From contig NC_021182.1 of NCBI RefSeq assembly GCF_000389635.1, forward strand, positions 1,364,001 through 1,428,000: DNA of 64,000 nt, in the 5' to 3' direction. Positions 8,480 to 17,810 of this stretch are shown in pieces (the stretch's first letter is position 1; each line of letters opens with the position of its first letter). Position numbers and translations under genes: made by a program. This DNA is from Clostridium pasteurianum BC1 (GTDB lineage: Bacteria; Bacillota; Clostridia; Clostridiales; Clostridiaceae). The notes beneath the pieces were generated by a model. That model was given only the letters and a program-made list of their open reading frames with translations, was not told where the DNA came from and ran no database searches.

Positions 8480-9583
8480 ATGGAACAGTGGCTTAGTGTG
8501 AGTAAACTTGTAATTTTACTTTATTGTGTTTTGAGATATTCCAGCAGCGGGACTAAATCTATTCCTCAGGTGGTTTTATTTATTTTAATCTACATATCTG
8601 CCAATGCAGGTATATATCTGGTTAAGAAAAATAGATTAAAAAAGGCATTATTATTTGTGCTTATTATAGTAATAGTTAGATATTTGTATTATTTAGACCC
8701 AATATTTACACTGCTTTTACCTATAAGTATATTTGAATTATTTTTTGATTTAACGAATATAATACTTATTCCATTTCTTATAGTATTAACGCCTATATAT
8801 TTTTTAAATATATATATGAAGATGGATTATATTACTATGATGCTTATAAGTTATATAATATATTTATCATCCCATAAGTATACCAAGAGAATAGATAGTA
8901 TATTAGAAGAAAATGATTATATGAGAGAGAAAATTCATTTATTGTCTATGAAATTAAATAAGAATTCAAACTATGAGCAGCATATAAAATATCTTTCAAG
9001 GCTTGAGGAAAGAAATAAGCTTTCCCAGGAAATACATGATAAAATAGGCCACGCTATGTCAGGAAGCATAATACAGCTGGAGGCAGCAAAATTATTTTTA
9101 AATAAGGATAACAAAAAATCGGAGGAAATAATTGAAAGAGTCATAGGAATATTAAGATCTGGTACAGAAAGTATAAGAGCATCTCTAAAAAATATAAAAC
9201 CTCCTCAGGAGCAAATAGGAATTAACAGACTTAAAATTTTACTGGAGGAGTTTTCAGTAAATAATAATATAAAAACTACTTTAGTACATTCAGGAAATCT
9301 AGATGTTATATCTATAGTTCAGTGGAAAATAATATGTGATAATGTAGGTGAAGCACTTACCAATGCTCTAAAGTATTCCAAGGCATCTTTAATCTCAATA
9401 AATATACAAGTACTTCCTAAATTTATAAAAGCTGAAATAAAGGATAATGGAGTAGGTGCAGATAATATAAAAAAGGGTCTTGGTATAATAGGTATGGAGG
9501 AACGGTGCAGCAGTGTAGGGGGTAAATTGATAATTGATGGGTCCAATGGGTTTTCTGTAATAAATCTTTTGCCGGTGGAGTAG
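8480..9583 (+). CDS. Sensor histidine kinase, NarL/LiaS type (HisKA_3)
   Basis: 367 residues. About four to five N-terminal membrane helices occupy residues 8-130. A coiled-coil linker (about 138-180) leads to the HisKA_3 motif EIHDKIGHAMSG with phospho-acceptor His186, then a HATPase domain with DNGVGADN and KGLGIIGM. There is no sizeable extracellular domain, so it is an intramembrane-sensing kinase like those that monitor cell-envelope stress. A LuxR-type regulator lies two genes downstream, and a LiaF-like protein plus an ABC exporter follow, which together resemble a LiaFSR-type envelope module (inference). Confidence 0.88.
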   Translation: MEQWLSVSKLVILLYCVLRYSSSGTKSIPQVVLFILIYISANAGIYLVKKNRLKKALLFVLIIVIVRYLYYLDPIFTLLLPISIFELFFDLTNIILIPFLIVLTPIYFLNIYMKMDYITMMLISYIIYLSSHKYTKRIDSILEENDYMREKIHLLSMKLNKNSNYEQHIKYLSRLEERNKLSQEIHDKIGHAMSGSIIQLEAAKLFLNKDNKKSEEIIERVIGILRSGTESIRASLKNIKPPQEQIGINRLKILLEEFSVNNNIKTTLVHSGNLDVISIVQWKIICDNVGEALTNALKYSKASLISINIQVLPKFIKAEIKDNGVGADNIKKGLGIIGMEERCSSVGGKLIIDGSNGFSVINLLPVE

Positions 9584-9649
9584 AGGTTATTTTTAAAAAG
9601 CAAGTGATGAGTTATAGCTAAATATAAAACGAATAAAAGGGAGAATATT

Positions 9650-10000
9650 ATGAATGATGACTATATATTAAGAATTGCAGAATCTATGGGAAAGGCTGCT
9701 GGAAAGCTTATTTTCAATAAAGATCAAGAAGAAGCGGAGAGTATAAATATTGAAGCTATGAATGAAAAAGATATATTATGTATATTATTAAAAAAACTGT
9801 TCATAGAAGGTAAATATGATAAAGCAGAAAATATATTATTTGAGCAAATGGAAAGAACCCCTTCACAGGATATTGTTAATATTGGAAAAGAGTTTTATAA
9901 TCAATTATTGTTAAAAAGTGACGAAGAGCTTACAAAAGGAAAATTCTCTAAAAAAGAGATATTTCAAGGCTTAGATGATTTGAAAAGGGCTTTAAAATAA
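9650..10000 (+). CDS. DUF6483-like protein
   Basis: 116 residues, soluble and predicted mostly helical. The N-terminus DYILRIAESMGKAAGKLIF resembles DUF6483 proteins found in Clostridia. No catalytic motif is visible. It has a good ribosome site (AAAGGGAG) and sits between the kinase and its response regulator with 66- and 48-bp gaps, so it is almost certainly co-transcribed with them. It may modulate or be controlled by the system. Confidence 0.65.
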   Translation: MNDDYILRIAESMGKAAGKLIFNKDQEEAESINIEAMNEKDILCILLKKLFIEGKYDKAENILFEQMERTPSQDIVNIGKEFYNQLLLKSDEELTKGKFSKKEIFQGLDDLKRALK

Positions 10001-10048
10001 CTATAGATACATTATATTATATAAATAGGGCAGGATAGGAGGATGAAT

Positions 10049-10669
10049 ATGCCAATTAAACTCATAATAGCAGACGATGATGCTATAGTAAGAGAAGGCT
10101 TTAAAATGATTCTCAGTATGGATGAAGACTATGAAGTCTTGTATTGTGCAGAGAATGGAGAGGAAGCTTCAAAGTACTGCAGGGAACATGAAGTGGATGT
10201 GGCATTATTAGATGTAAGAATGCCTGTAAAAAATGGAGTAGAGGCTGCTAAGGAAATTTGCAGCAATACGGCTACTAAAGTTCTCATTCTTACTACCTTT
10301 GATGATGATGAATTTATAATGGATGCTATTAAAAATGGAGCTAAAGGATATCTTTTAAAGAGCAACCCACCAGATAAAATAAAAGATGCCATAAGAATGG
10401 TGAAATCAGGAAATACAGTTATTCAGGATATAGTGTTTGATAGAATTAAAGAGGGCCTTGGGAATACTAAGAATAATAAGTTGGATAAAAATCTTTTTTC
10501 AAAAAGAGAAATTGAGATAATTGAAAGTATATCAAGAGGATTATCTAATAGACAAATAGCTAAAGAACTGTATATATCAGAGGGCACAGTGGCAAATTAT
10601 ATAACTTCTATATTAGATAAAACTGGTCTAGAACACAGAACTCAAATAGCAATTTATTATTTGACATAA
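10049..10669 (+). CDS. Response regulator, NarL/LuxR family
   Basis: 206 residues from the ATG at 10049. The in-frame ATG at 10043 abuts AGGAGG (10037-10042) and is too close to it. The receiver domain has ADDDA, phospho-acceptor Asp55 in LLDVRMP, TTFDDD, and Lys in LLKS. The C-terminal LuxR-type HTH (FSKREIEIIESISRGLSNRQ to LYISEGTVANYI) is complete. It is the partner of the HisKA_3 kinase two genes upstream. Likely targets are the downstream LiaF-like/ABC genes, although two repeat elements separate them. Confidence 0.93.
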   Translation: MPIKLIIADDDAIVREGFKMILSMDEDYEVLYCAENGEEASKYCREHEVDVALLDVRMPVKNGVEAAKEICSNTATKVLILTTFDDDEFIMDAIKNGAKGYLLKSNPPDKIKDAIRMVKSGNTVIQDIVFDRIKEGLGNTKNNKLDKNLFSKREIEIIESISRGLSNRQIAKELYISEGTVANYITSILDKTGLEHRTQIAIYYLT

Positions 10670-10672
10670 ACA

Positions 10673-10906
10673 GAGTTCTTGGCATCAGGTGGAGTCTTTA
10701 TTCCATCTGATGCTTACTAACAGAGTTCTTAGTATCGGTTTGTGATACTTAGAAATCGTTGTCCTTTAGGGTAAATCGTTATCCAGGGACGTAGCCGCTC
10801 TTTACTTCCACTTTGAAGAAAAGCAGAGAACCAAAATCTTAGATTTTGTGTGAATCGCTTTCACAGAGTGCGGTGGGAGTATTAGAGAGGGTAGTCATCG
10901 GATAAA
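10673..10906 (+). repeat. Dispersed structured repeat, copy B with one internal module and unusual 5' hairpins
   Basis: The core spans 10779-10906: TTATCCAGGGACG near the 5' end, GTAGTCATCGGATAAA at the 3' end, and a middle stem around GCCGCTCT and AGAGAGGG. The apical loop carries one ~50-nt module (from AAGCAGAGAACC to the hairpin CAAAATCTTAGATTTTG and the tail GAATCGCTTTCACAGAGTGC). The usual 5' hairpin is replaced by two tandem units, each beginning CAGAGTTCTT, the first containing a GCATCAG/CTGATGC hairpin (10683-10712). This last hairpin may also end the regulator transcript. Confidence 0.75.
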
Positions 10907-11016
10907 GGAATATGACTTTTCTCATATATAAAAAATGAATATTATCATATTAAAATAGTGAGTTTTTGTACTGGTATAAACTTGCTATTTTTTTTATAAT
11001 TAAATTGTAAATAGAA

Positions 11017-11101
11017 AGTTTGGATGAATTATCCAGAGACTTGCTGCCGTTATCTCCACCTTTGGTATGTGGAGTATTACAGCGACTAGTCATCGGATAA
11101 A
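11017..11101 (+). repeat. Dispersed structured repeat, copy C (5'-truncated, no module)
   Basis: It contains GATGAATTATCCAGAGAC at the left and GCGACTAGTCATCGGATAA at the right, with an inner CTCCAC/GTGGAG stem, but lacks the 5' hairpin. It lies 51 bp upstream of the LiaF-like gene, so it may be in that gene's leader. Between copies B and C (10907-11016) I see only AT-rich sequence. Confidence 0.75.
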
Positions 11102-11152
11102 TTTGATCAGACATATAGCAAGGTTAAAATATTAAAGAAGGAGGAGTTATCC

Positions 11153-11668
11153 ATGAGAAAGTATGACACTTGGACAATTTTATTAATTATAATCGTAGTT
11201 GTTATTATAGCACCATATTTATTAAAATTTGTATTTTCAGCAGTCTTTGTATTAATGATTATTGCCTTTATCTTATTTATATTAAAAAAGTATGGTAATG
11301 AAAATGGATATAACAAAATGGACGGAATATTTATGAGTGGGGGAGTGAAAGCCACGGATCTTCACAATAAATATGATTTTACCTTTTCAAGTGCCATATT
11401 AAACTGTACTGAATTATTAACACCACTGCAGGATAAAAATATTAAAATTGATGTAACCTTTTCTAAATGTGTAATAAAGATTAATCCCAATATACCAGCT
11501 TTCATAAGAATAGATAGCAGCTTTGCCAATGTAACACTTCCTAATAATACAAGGATTACTTTCGGTAAACAAAGTTATGCTACAGCAGGATATAAAAGTG
11601 GATTGCCTTGTTTTTATATAAAGGTTGATGTAGCTTTTAGTGATGTAGAGATTATAGAAAAATTTTAA
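11153..11668 (+). CDS. LiaF-like membrane protein
   Basis: 171 residues. Two closely spaced N-terminal membrane helices (about 9-28 and 30-46) are followed by a beta-rich cytosolic or surface domain with repeating short strands (FSSAILNCTELL, IKIDVTFSKCVIKI, RIDSSFANVTLP, IKVDVAFSDVEI). This is the layout of LiaF/DUF2154 C-terminal domains, which in Bacilli restrain the LiaRS system. Context agrees: a HisKA_3 kinase and LuxR regulator upstream, an ABC-2 exporter 51 bp downstream. It has a ribosome site AAGGAGGAG. The assignment rests on fold pattern and context. Confidence 0.65.
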   Translation: MRKYDTWTILLIIIVVVIIAPYLLKFVFSAVFVLMIIAFILFILKKYGNENGYNKMDGIFMSGGVKATDLHNKYDFTFSSAILNCTELLTPLQDKNIKIDVTFSKCVIKINPNIPAFIRIDSSFANVTLPNNTRITFGKQSYATAGYKSGLPCFYIKVDVAFSDVEIIEKF

Positions 11669-11719
11669 ATATTTTAAAGGTTATTTGAAGGATATAATTT
11701 ACAAGGAGGAGTGAATTTT

Positions 11720-12655
11720 ATGAAGATAGTAAAAATTGAAAATTTAGTGAAAAAGTTTGGAAATACGGCAGCTGTAGATAAAATCACACTGGGCATTGAA
11801 GAAGGCGAGATATATGGACTTTTAGGTCCTAATGGAGCCGGAAAGAGTACAACTATAAATATGATCTGCGGGTTACTCTCACCTAATGAAGGCACTATTG
11901 AAATACTGGGAAAAGACATAAGAAAGAATAAAATATTTGCAAAGAGAAATATAGGAATAGTTCCTCAGGATATAGCTATATATGAAGATCTCACTGCTTA
12001 TGAAAATGTAAATTTTTTTACAGGGTTATATGGTTTTAGAGGAAAAGAACTAAAGACAAGAGTAGAAAAAGCACTAGAATTTGTTGGACTTTTAGATAAG
12101 GCTAAAAGCTTTCCAAAAAGATTTTCTGGTGGTATGAAGAGAAGATTGAATATTGCCTGTGCCATTGCCCACAGACCTAAGGTCATAATAATGGATGAAC
12201 CTACCGTTGGAATTGATCCACAGTCAAGAAATCATATACTTCAGTCTGTTAAGAAATTAAATGAAATGGGAAGCACAATCATATATACTAGTCATTATAT
12301 GGAAGAAATAGAGGAGATATGCACAAGAATAGGTATAGTAGATCATGGAAAGCTTATAGCAGAGGGTACAAAGGATGAATTGAAAAGCAGCATTTCTGAT
12401 ACAAATACAATTTGGGTAACTGTACAATCTTTAAACGATTTTCAATTAGATGAATTAAAGGAGATTAATGGAGTTATAGGTGCTGAATTGGATGATAATA
12501 TTGTTAAGATAAGCAGTTCACAGGATGTAAATAATCTGGATAAAATAATTTTGCTTTTTACTGGAAAGAATATCCATATAAAAAATGTAGAGACAAAGAC
12601 ACCTGATTTGGAAACTGTATTTCTTACTCTTACTGGTAGAAAGCTTAGAGATTAG
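11720..12655 (+). CDS. ABC transporter ATP-binding protein
   Basis: 311 residues from the ATG at 11720; the upstream GTG at 11711 touches the AAGGAGGA ribosome site. Walker A GPNGAGKST is at about 36-45, followed by the signature FSGGMKRRLNIA and Walker B VIIMDEPTVGID, with the DrrA/CcmA-like C-terminal extension. It energises the two membrane proteins encoded directly downstream (11-bp and 1-bp gaps). Such triplets export antibiotics, lipids or peptides. The substrate is unknown. Confidence 0.93.
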   Translation: MKIVKIENLVKKFGNTAAVDKITLGIEEGEIYGLLGPNGAGKSTTINMICGLLSPNEGTIEILGKDIRKNKIFAKRNIGIVPQDIAIYEDLTAYENVNFFTGLYGFRGKELKTRVEKALEFVGLLDKAKSFPKRFSGGMKRRLNIACAIAHRPKVIIMDEPTVGIDPQSRNHILQSVKKLNEMGSTIIYTSHYMEEIEEICTRIGIVDHGKLIAEGTKDELKSSISDTNTIWVTVQSLNDFQLDELKEINGVIGAELDDNIVKISSSQDVNNLDKIILLFTGKNIHIKNVETKTPDLETVFLTLTGRKLRD

Positions 12656-12666
12656 GAGGGAATTTT

Positions 12667-13785
12667 ATGAGTGTTTTAATTATAGCATTTAAAGGTATAA
12701 AGCAAACTTTTAGAAATAAGCAAGCACTTGTCATGGGACTTTTATTTCCAATAGTATTAATTTTTATATTGGGCACAGTGTTATCTGGTGCTTTTAGTGA
12801 TTCCTCTACCTTTAAAAATATAAGTGTAGCATATTTAGAGCAGGACAGCGGTTATTTATCAAAGGGCTTTGATGGTTTTATAGATAAAGGAAATTCTATT
12901 GGAATAAAATATTCAAAGGTAATCACAGAGGAGGAAGGCTTAAAAGCTGTTAAAAATGGTAAGTCTACTGGTTTTCTTGAAATAAATGATAAGGGAATGA
13001 AATTATATAAAAGTGACCTGGCTGGTATTCAAGGCAGTGTTGTGGAATCCCTGATGCAATCATTCCTTCAAAGATATGGCGCTGTAATGGAAATAGCTAG
13101 GGTTAATCCGGGAGCTTTAAATGAAATTAATAATAACACCAGCTATGAAGGATTAGTTACTAATATTTCATTGAATAATAAGGCAAAACCAGAAGCTATG
13201 GATTATTATGCAGTAACTATGCTGACACTTATAATACTCTATTCTTCCATGAATGGAATGTATTCAATAGCTGGTGAAAGAACAGCCAAAACGCAAGATC
13301 GTTTGTTTTGTGCTCCTGTAAGTAAATATAAGACATTAATGGGAAAGATATTAGGTGATATTATTTATTCAGCCCTGCAGATTGTAATAATTATAACCTT
13401 TAGCAAATTTGTATTTCATGCTTACTGGGGAGAGCATATAGGAACGGTATTTATTATTGCATTAGCAGAAGCTGTAATGACTGTAAGCATTGGGGCAGGA
13501 CTGTCCTTTATAATAAAAGACACTGGAGTATTAAGTGGATTATTAAGCATGTTTAGTTCTATACTGGCATTTTTAGGGGGAGGGTATTTCCCTTTGGATG
13601 GTATGGGTAAAACTATGCAGATGATAACTAATATTTCTCCAGTGAAATGGATTAATCAGGCAATGTTTCAGGTAATATACAGCAATGATTTCAGTTCTGT
13701 AGGTATTGCTATAGGTATAAGTGTATTAATATCTGCTATTTTTATTGGAATTTCATCACTTGGATATAGAAAGGAGGCAGTGTAA
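12667..13785 (+). CDS. ABC-2 type transporter permease
   Basis: 372 residues. One N-terminal membrane helix (about 22-42) is followed by a ~150-residue extracellular domain and then five to six helices from about residue 205, the arrangement of ABC-2/YhfB-type permeases. It overlaps nothing but lies 11 bp after the ATPase gene, and its stop is followed after one base by the next permease start. It probably forms a heterodimeric channel with that protein. Confidence 0.9.
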   Translation: MSVLIIAFKGIKQTFRNKQALVMGLLFPIVLIFILGTVLSGAFSDSSTFKNISVAYLEQDSGYLSKGFDGFIDKGNSIGIKYSKVITEEEGLKAVKNGKSTGFLEINDKGMKLYKSDLAGIQGSVVESLMQSFLQRYGAVMEIARVNPGALNEINNNTSYEGLVTNISLNNKAKPEAMDYYAVTMLTLIILYSSMNGMYSIAGERTAKTQDRLFCAPVSKYKTLMGKILGDIIYSALQIVIIITFSKFVFHAYWGEHIGTVFIIALAEAVMTVSIGAGLSFIIKDTGVLSGLLSMFSSILAFLGGGYFPLDGMGKTMQMITNISPVKWINQAMFQVIYSNDFSSVGIAIGISVLISAIFIGISSLGYRKEAV

Positions 13786-13786
13786 A

Positions 13787-14929
13787 ATGAAAAATGTAAT
13801 TTGGCTGGCTATGAACAATTTAAAAGTAACCTTAGGAAAGAAAAAAAGTATAATTTCATATTTTGTGTTACCTGTGCTTTTTATATTAATTCCAGTAATT
13901 TTATATGGAAATGCAGGTAATGGTTCTGTAAAGATAGGGGTGATTGACAAGGATAAAAGTACCTTATCCAGCGATTTTGCAAAGGCTATTGAAAAACAGG
14001 ATAGTCTAAAGGTAACAAATATAAATATTGAAAATCCTAAAGGAGACATCGCTGCAGGAAAGGTAGATTGTGTTATTACTATTCCTCAGGGTTTTGAAGA
14101 AAGTGTGTACAATAATTCTTTACGAAAACCGGAAATATTGTCTCTAAAAGGAGAGTCTTCTACTGCTTGGATAAATAATTATTCTAATATATATTTAAGA
14201 AATCTGCTGGACATCTGGAAAGCCTCTAAGGGAGATAAACAGGTATTCAATAAAATGTATGACGGTTTAGAAAACAGTCTGTCTTTTAAATCCACAGCAG
14301 TTCAGGATACGTCAAGAGGTAAGGGAATGACCTCACAAAGTATTGGATTTATAATTATGTTTATGATGATAGGAGCCAGTTCCTTTACAGAAATTATTCT
14401 CAAGGAAAAGAAAAATAGAACCTATTTTAGAATATGTTCTGCACCTGTAAGCTCTAAAATATATATATTCAGCAATGTAATTTCCAGTTTTGTAATTGTG
14501 GCAATTCAATCACTGATCACTTTACTTGCTATGACAAAGCTTTTTAAAATTCAAACCTATGTACCCTTTTGGCAGATGTATATAATACTCTTATGTTTTG
14601 GCTTTGTAGCGATAGGACTTGGGTTACTTTTGGTGGCTTTCTCAAAGGATTCTACACAATCAAATGTATTAATGAATCTAATAATAACGCCAACCTGTAT
14701 GCTTAGTGGATGCTTTTGGCCAATAGATTTTATGCCTGAAACCGCAAGAAAGATTGCAGATTTTCTACCTCAAAGGTGGGCAATAGCAGCTATAGAGAAG
14801 CTTCAAGCTAATAGCGGTTTTTCCAGTATATATCTTCATCTTCTAATTATATTGGGTTTTGCCTTTACTTTCTTCATAGTAGCAGCCTATAGATTCAGCA
14901 GAGATGAGAATATAAAGAATTTTGTGTAG
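13787..14929 (+). CDS. ABC-2 type transporter permease, second subunit
   Basis: 380 residues from the ATG at 13787, set by AAAGGAGG at 13770-13777; a 14-codon upstream extension overlaps the previous gene and is not needed. It has the same topology as its neighbour: one N-terminal helix, a large external domain (about 45-180), then several helices including the MLSGCFWPIDFMP region typical of ABC-2 permeases. It is the last gene of the ATPase-permease-permease operon, followed by a strong bidirectional terminator. Confidence 0.9.
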   Translation: MKNVIWLAMNNLKVTLGKKKSIISYFVLPVLFILIPVILYGNAGNGSVKIGVIDKDKSTLSSDFAKAIEKQDSLKVTNINIENPKGDIAAGKVDCVITIPQGFEESVYNNSLRKPEILSLKGESSTAWINNYSNIYLRNLLDIWKASKGDKQVFNKMYDGLENSLSFKSTAVQDTSRGKGMTSQSIGFIIMFMMIGASSFTEIILKEKKNRTYFRICSAPVSSKIYIFSNVISSFVIVAIQSLITLLAMTKLFKIQTYVPFWQMYIILLCFGFVAIGLGLLLVAFSKDSTQSNVLMNLIITPTCMLSGCFWPIDFMPETARKIADFLPQRWAIAAIEKLQANSGFSSIYLHLLIILGFAFTFFIVAAYRFSRDENIKNFV

Positions 14930-14934
14930 ATGTT

Positions 14935-14967
14935 AAAAAAAAGGCTCAAAAATTTGAGCCTTTTTTT
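14935..14967. terminator. Bidirectional intrinsic terminator
   Basis: GGCTCAAA (14943-14950) pairs with TTTGAGCC (14953-14960), flanked by eight A on the left and seven T on the right. It ends both the ABC operon (plus) and the convergent gpmA gene (minus), whose stop codon lies inside the right flank. Confidence 0.9.
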
Positions 14968-15775
14968 AATTACTATGTTGCATTTCCTTTGCTTTTTCAC
15001 TTAAGGTTTTGAAAGTATCTTCTTTTTCCTTAGCATCCACTACAGGAATATTTAAGGAAACTGCGCCATCAGGCAATTCACTACTTAATCCCAAATAGTA
15101 ATTCCTTATAGGTTTTAAGTTTTCATTCAGTTCATAAACAAGAGGAGTACCTGTTGGAATATTTAAATTTACAATTCCGTTTGCTGGGATTTTATCTAGA
15201 TATCTTACTAGTGCTCTAAGAGTGTTACCGTGAGCAGCTATTATAACTTTTTTATTTGCTTTAATTTCTGGTACAATAACTTCATGCCAGTATTCCAGTA
15301 CTCTTTTTTCTGTATCCTCCAGATTTTCCGTAAGTGGAATTTCACTTTCTTTTAATCCATTATATTTAGCTTCATTGCCAGAATATCTTTTATCATTTTT
15401 ATCTAAAGCTGGTGGTCTTACATCTACAGAACGTCTCCAGGTATGAACCTGTTCTTCACCATATTTTTTAGCAGTTTCGGCCTTATTTAAACCCTGTAGA
15501 GCACCATAGTGTCTCTCATTTAACTTCCAGCATTTATTTACAGGAATCCACATAAGATTCATTTCATCCAATATAATATCAAGAGTTTTTATTGCTCTTT
15601 TTAATACTGATGTATAAGCAATATCAAAATTGTAGTCATTATTTTTTAGAATTTTTCCTGCTGTTCTGGCTTCTTCCATACCTTGTGAGGATAAATCTAC
15701 ATCTGCCCAGCCGGTGAATCTATTCTCTTTATTCCATTCACTTTGACCGTGTCTTATTAAAACTAACTTTATCAT
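14966..15775 (-). CDS. gpmA: 2,3-bisphosphoglycerate-dependent phosphoglycerate mutase
   Basis: Interconverts 3- and 2-phosphoglycerate in glycolysis. 269 residues from the ATG at 15775, chosen because AAGGAAGTGAT precedes it; an in-frame upstream ATG at 15826 would add 17 residues with no support. The catalytic RHGQSEWN and the [13 protein letters not shown] motif are present, as is the second-His motif [17 protein letters not shown]-terminal tail about 20 residues longer than usual is rich in Lys and Glu. It is monocistronic, followed by a shared terminator. Confidence 0.93.
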   Translation of the reverse strand: MIKLVLIRHGQSEWNKENRFTGWADVDLSSQGMEEARTAGKILKNNDYNFDIAYTSVLKRAIKTLDIILDEMNLMWIPVNKCWKLNERHYGALQGLNKAETAKKYGEEQVHTWRRSVDVRPPALDKNDKRYSGNEAKYNGLKESEIPLTENLEDTEKRVLEYWHEVIVPEIKANKKVIIAAHGNTLRALVRYLDKIPANGIVNLNIPTGTPLVYELNENLKPIRNYYLGLSSELPDGAVSLNIPVVDAKEKEDTFKTLSEKAKEMQHSN

Positions 15776-16090
15776 AAAATCACTTCCTTTTTCTAATAGA
15801 GAAAATTTCAGAATTAAATTATTCATAACACTAAATTTATATACAGTACTTAATTTTCAAAATTTTTCAATTTCATTAATATATAGCATGATTATTTATC
15901 TATACTTATATTATAATAAATTTCAGGCATTTGTGGAATATAGTACTGCTAATGATATTCATTATTATCTAGAGATTTAACAACATGTAATGCTTTTTTT
16001 CTCTATTTTTCTTTCATTAAAGGATTATTACACACAAGTACACTAAATATATTATAAGAGTTTTTAATATATTTTATGCATTAATAATAC

Positions 16091-16119
16091 TTTACTCAGA
16101 ACATTTGTTCGTATATAAT
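16091..16119 (+). promoter_or_regulatory. SOS promoter: LexA/DinR box inside a sigma-A promoter upstream of dinB
   Basis: A -35-like TTTACT (16091-16096) and -10 TATAAT (16114-16119) are 17 bp apart. Inside the spacer lies GAACATTTGTTC (16099-16110), a perfect GAAC-N4-GTTC dyad as recognised by Gram-positive LexA. The start codon of dinB is about 245 bp further on. The rest of 15776-16364 is AT-rich and shows no gene. Confidence 0.75.
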
Positions 16120-16364
16120 GAAATATAAGGTAGTGTTTAAAAATAGTATTTATGAATCTAAGCGAATAACTTCGTTTATCTTATGGCTATCTGTTGAATA
16201 CTTTTTTAGGACTAAAGGGAAAGTTAATAAATACCCTGTTGATTTGTTTTTTAATATGATGATAATATTGGCACTTCTATAGATAATTTATCAAAACTCA
16301 GTGAGACAAATAAGTTCTAACCTAGTAAGGCGTATTGATATAAAAGGGGACTTAAGTTTTAATT

Positions 16365-17600
16365 ATGAAAAATAGTAATAGAATTATATTTCACATTGAT
16401 GTAAATTCTGCATTTTTATCCTGGAGTGCAGTTTATAATCTTAAACAGGGTGGAACTATAGATTTCAGAGAAATACCATCTGTTATTGGTGGAGACTCTA
16501 AAAGCCGCCATGGAGTGGTATTGGCAAAATCTATTCCTGCAAAAAAATATAATGTAAAAACTGGAGAATCTCTATTTTCTGCAAAAAAGAAATGCCCTGA
16601 ACTAAAAGTTATTCCGCCTCAGCATGATTTATATGGAAAATATAGCAATGCTATGATGAAGATTCTTCAGGAGTATACGCCTATCATAGAGAGATTTTCT
16701 ATTGATGAATGCTTTATGGATTTTACCGGTGTAAAAAAGGCCTATGAAGATCCTATAAATTTTGCTTATATTATAAAAGAGAGAATAAAAAGAGAACTTG
16801 GCTTTACTGTTAATGTAGGTATAGCTTATAATAAACTCCTAGCTAAAATGGCTTCTGATTTTAAAAAACCTGATAGAATACATACCCTCTATTCAGAGGA
16901 GATAAAGGAAAAAATGTGGTCTCTGCCTGTGGAAAATTTGTTTATGGTAGGAAGAGCCACAGTTCCCAAGCTTCATAAATTGCACATAAAGACCATAGGG
17001 GAACTTGCCAATTGTGATTTAAATATCTTAAAAAGTGAATTTAAGAGCTATGGTGCTTTAATTTGGAATTATGCAAATGGTATTGAGACTTCACAGGTAT
17101 ATGATAATAGACTTATAAATGCCAAAAGTATAGGTAATTCTACTACGCTGGCTGCTGATATAAAAGATAGAAATTCTGCCCATATGGTTCTGCTGTCATT
17201 ATGTGAAACTGTTGCCATGAGACTTAGAAATTCACAAAATCTTTGTAAAGTAGTAACTGTAGTAATAAAGAACAGTGAATTTATAAGTTATTCCAAACAA
17301 AAGCAGCTCTGCAGTGCCACGGATTCTACAAAAGAAATTATAAAAACAGCTTACGAAGCATTTGATAAGGCATGGAGAGGGGACAAAATAAGATTACTTG
17401 GAGTAGCTGTATCCCATTTATCCTCTGATGAATCATATCAGATGTCTTTATTTGATAATAAGGATAAGATTAAAAATAAAAAATTGGATACTGCTTTAGA
17501 TAGTATAAGAATTAAGTATGGCTCTAAGGCCGCTATGAGAGGGGTATTTGTTCAATCTGAAATTAAGCCTATGAGTGGAAGATTAAAAAAGGATGATTGA
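16365..17600 (+). CDS. dinB: DNA polymerase IV (Y-family)
   Basis: Translesion polymerase. 411 residues. The first catalytic carboxylate is in FHIDVNSAFLSW, the YxxR-like region and the catalytic SIDECFMDFTG follow, then a helix-hairpin-helix segment (VGRATVPKLHKLHIKTIGELA) and the little-finger domain. The C-terminus is polar without an obvious clamp-binding QxxLF except QMSLFDN near residue 365, which fits a beta-clamp motif. It starts after a modest ribosome site. The LexA-type box upstream predicts damage induction. Confidence 0.93.
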   Translation: MKNSNRIIFHIDVNSAFLSWSAVYNLKQGGTIDFREIPSVIGGDSKSRHGVVLAKSIPAKKYNVKTGESLFSAKKKCPELKVIPPQHDLYGKYSNAMMKILQEYTPIIERFSIDECFMDFTGVKKAYEDPINFAYIIKERIKRELGFTVNVGIAYNKLLAKMASDFKKPDRIHTLYSEEIKEKMWSLPVENLFMVGRATVPKLHKLHIKTIGELANCDLNILKSEFKSYGALIWNYANGIETSQVYDNRLINAKSIGNSTTLAADIKDRNSAHMVLLSLCETVAMRLRNSQNLCKVVTVVIKNSEFISYSKQKQLCSATDSTKEIIKTAYEAFDKAWRGDKIRLLGVAVSHLSSDESYQMSLFDNKDKIKNKKLDTALDSIRIKYGSKAAMRGVFVQSEIKPMSGRLKKDD

Positions 17601-17638
17601 CAATACTAAAAAACCAGTGATTTTTTAGTATATAAGAC

Positions 17639-17681
17639 AAGAATTCCATAATCTCATATATTCTGAGATTATGAAATTCTT
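17639..17681. terminator. 18-bp hairpin between convergent dinB and cls
   Basis: Arms 17639-17656 and 17664-17681 (AAGAATTCCATAATCTCA with its near-exact complement, one mismatch) enclose a 7-nt loop. It lies between the 3' ends of two convergent genes, so it probably ends one or both transcripts, although neither side has a long T-tract. Confidence 0.55.
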
Positions 17682-17810
17682 CTATATGATACTCTAAAAC
17701 CGCATTGTTTCGTTAAAATATTCTTTATATGTGTTTAAATTACGAATTGCAGTATCATTAAAAAGAAAATTAACAAATACAAAACAAATTAAGACTTATT
17801 TATATTAATT

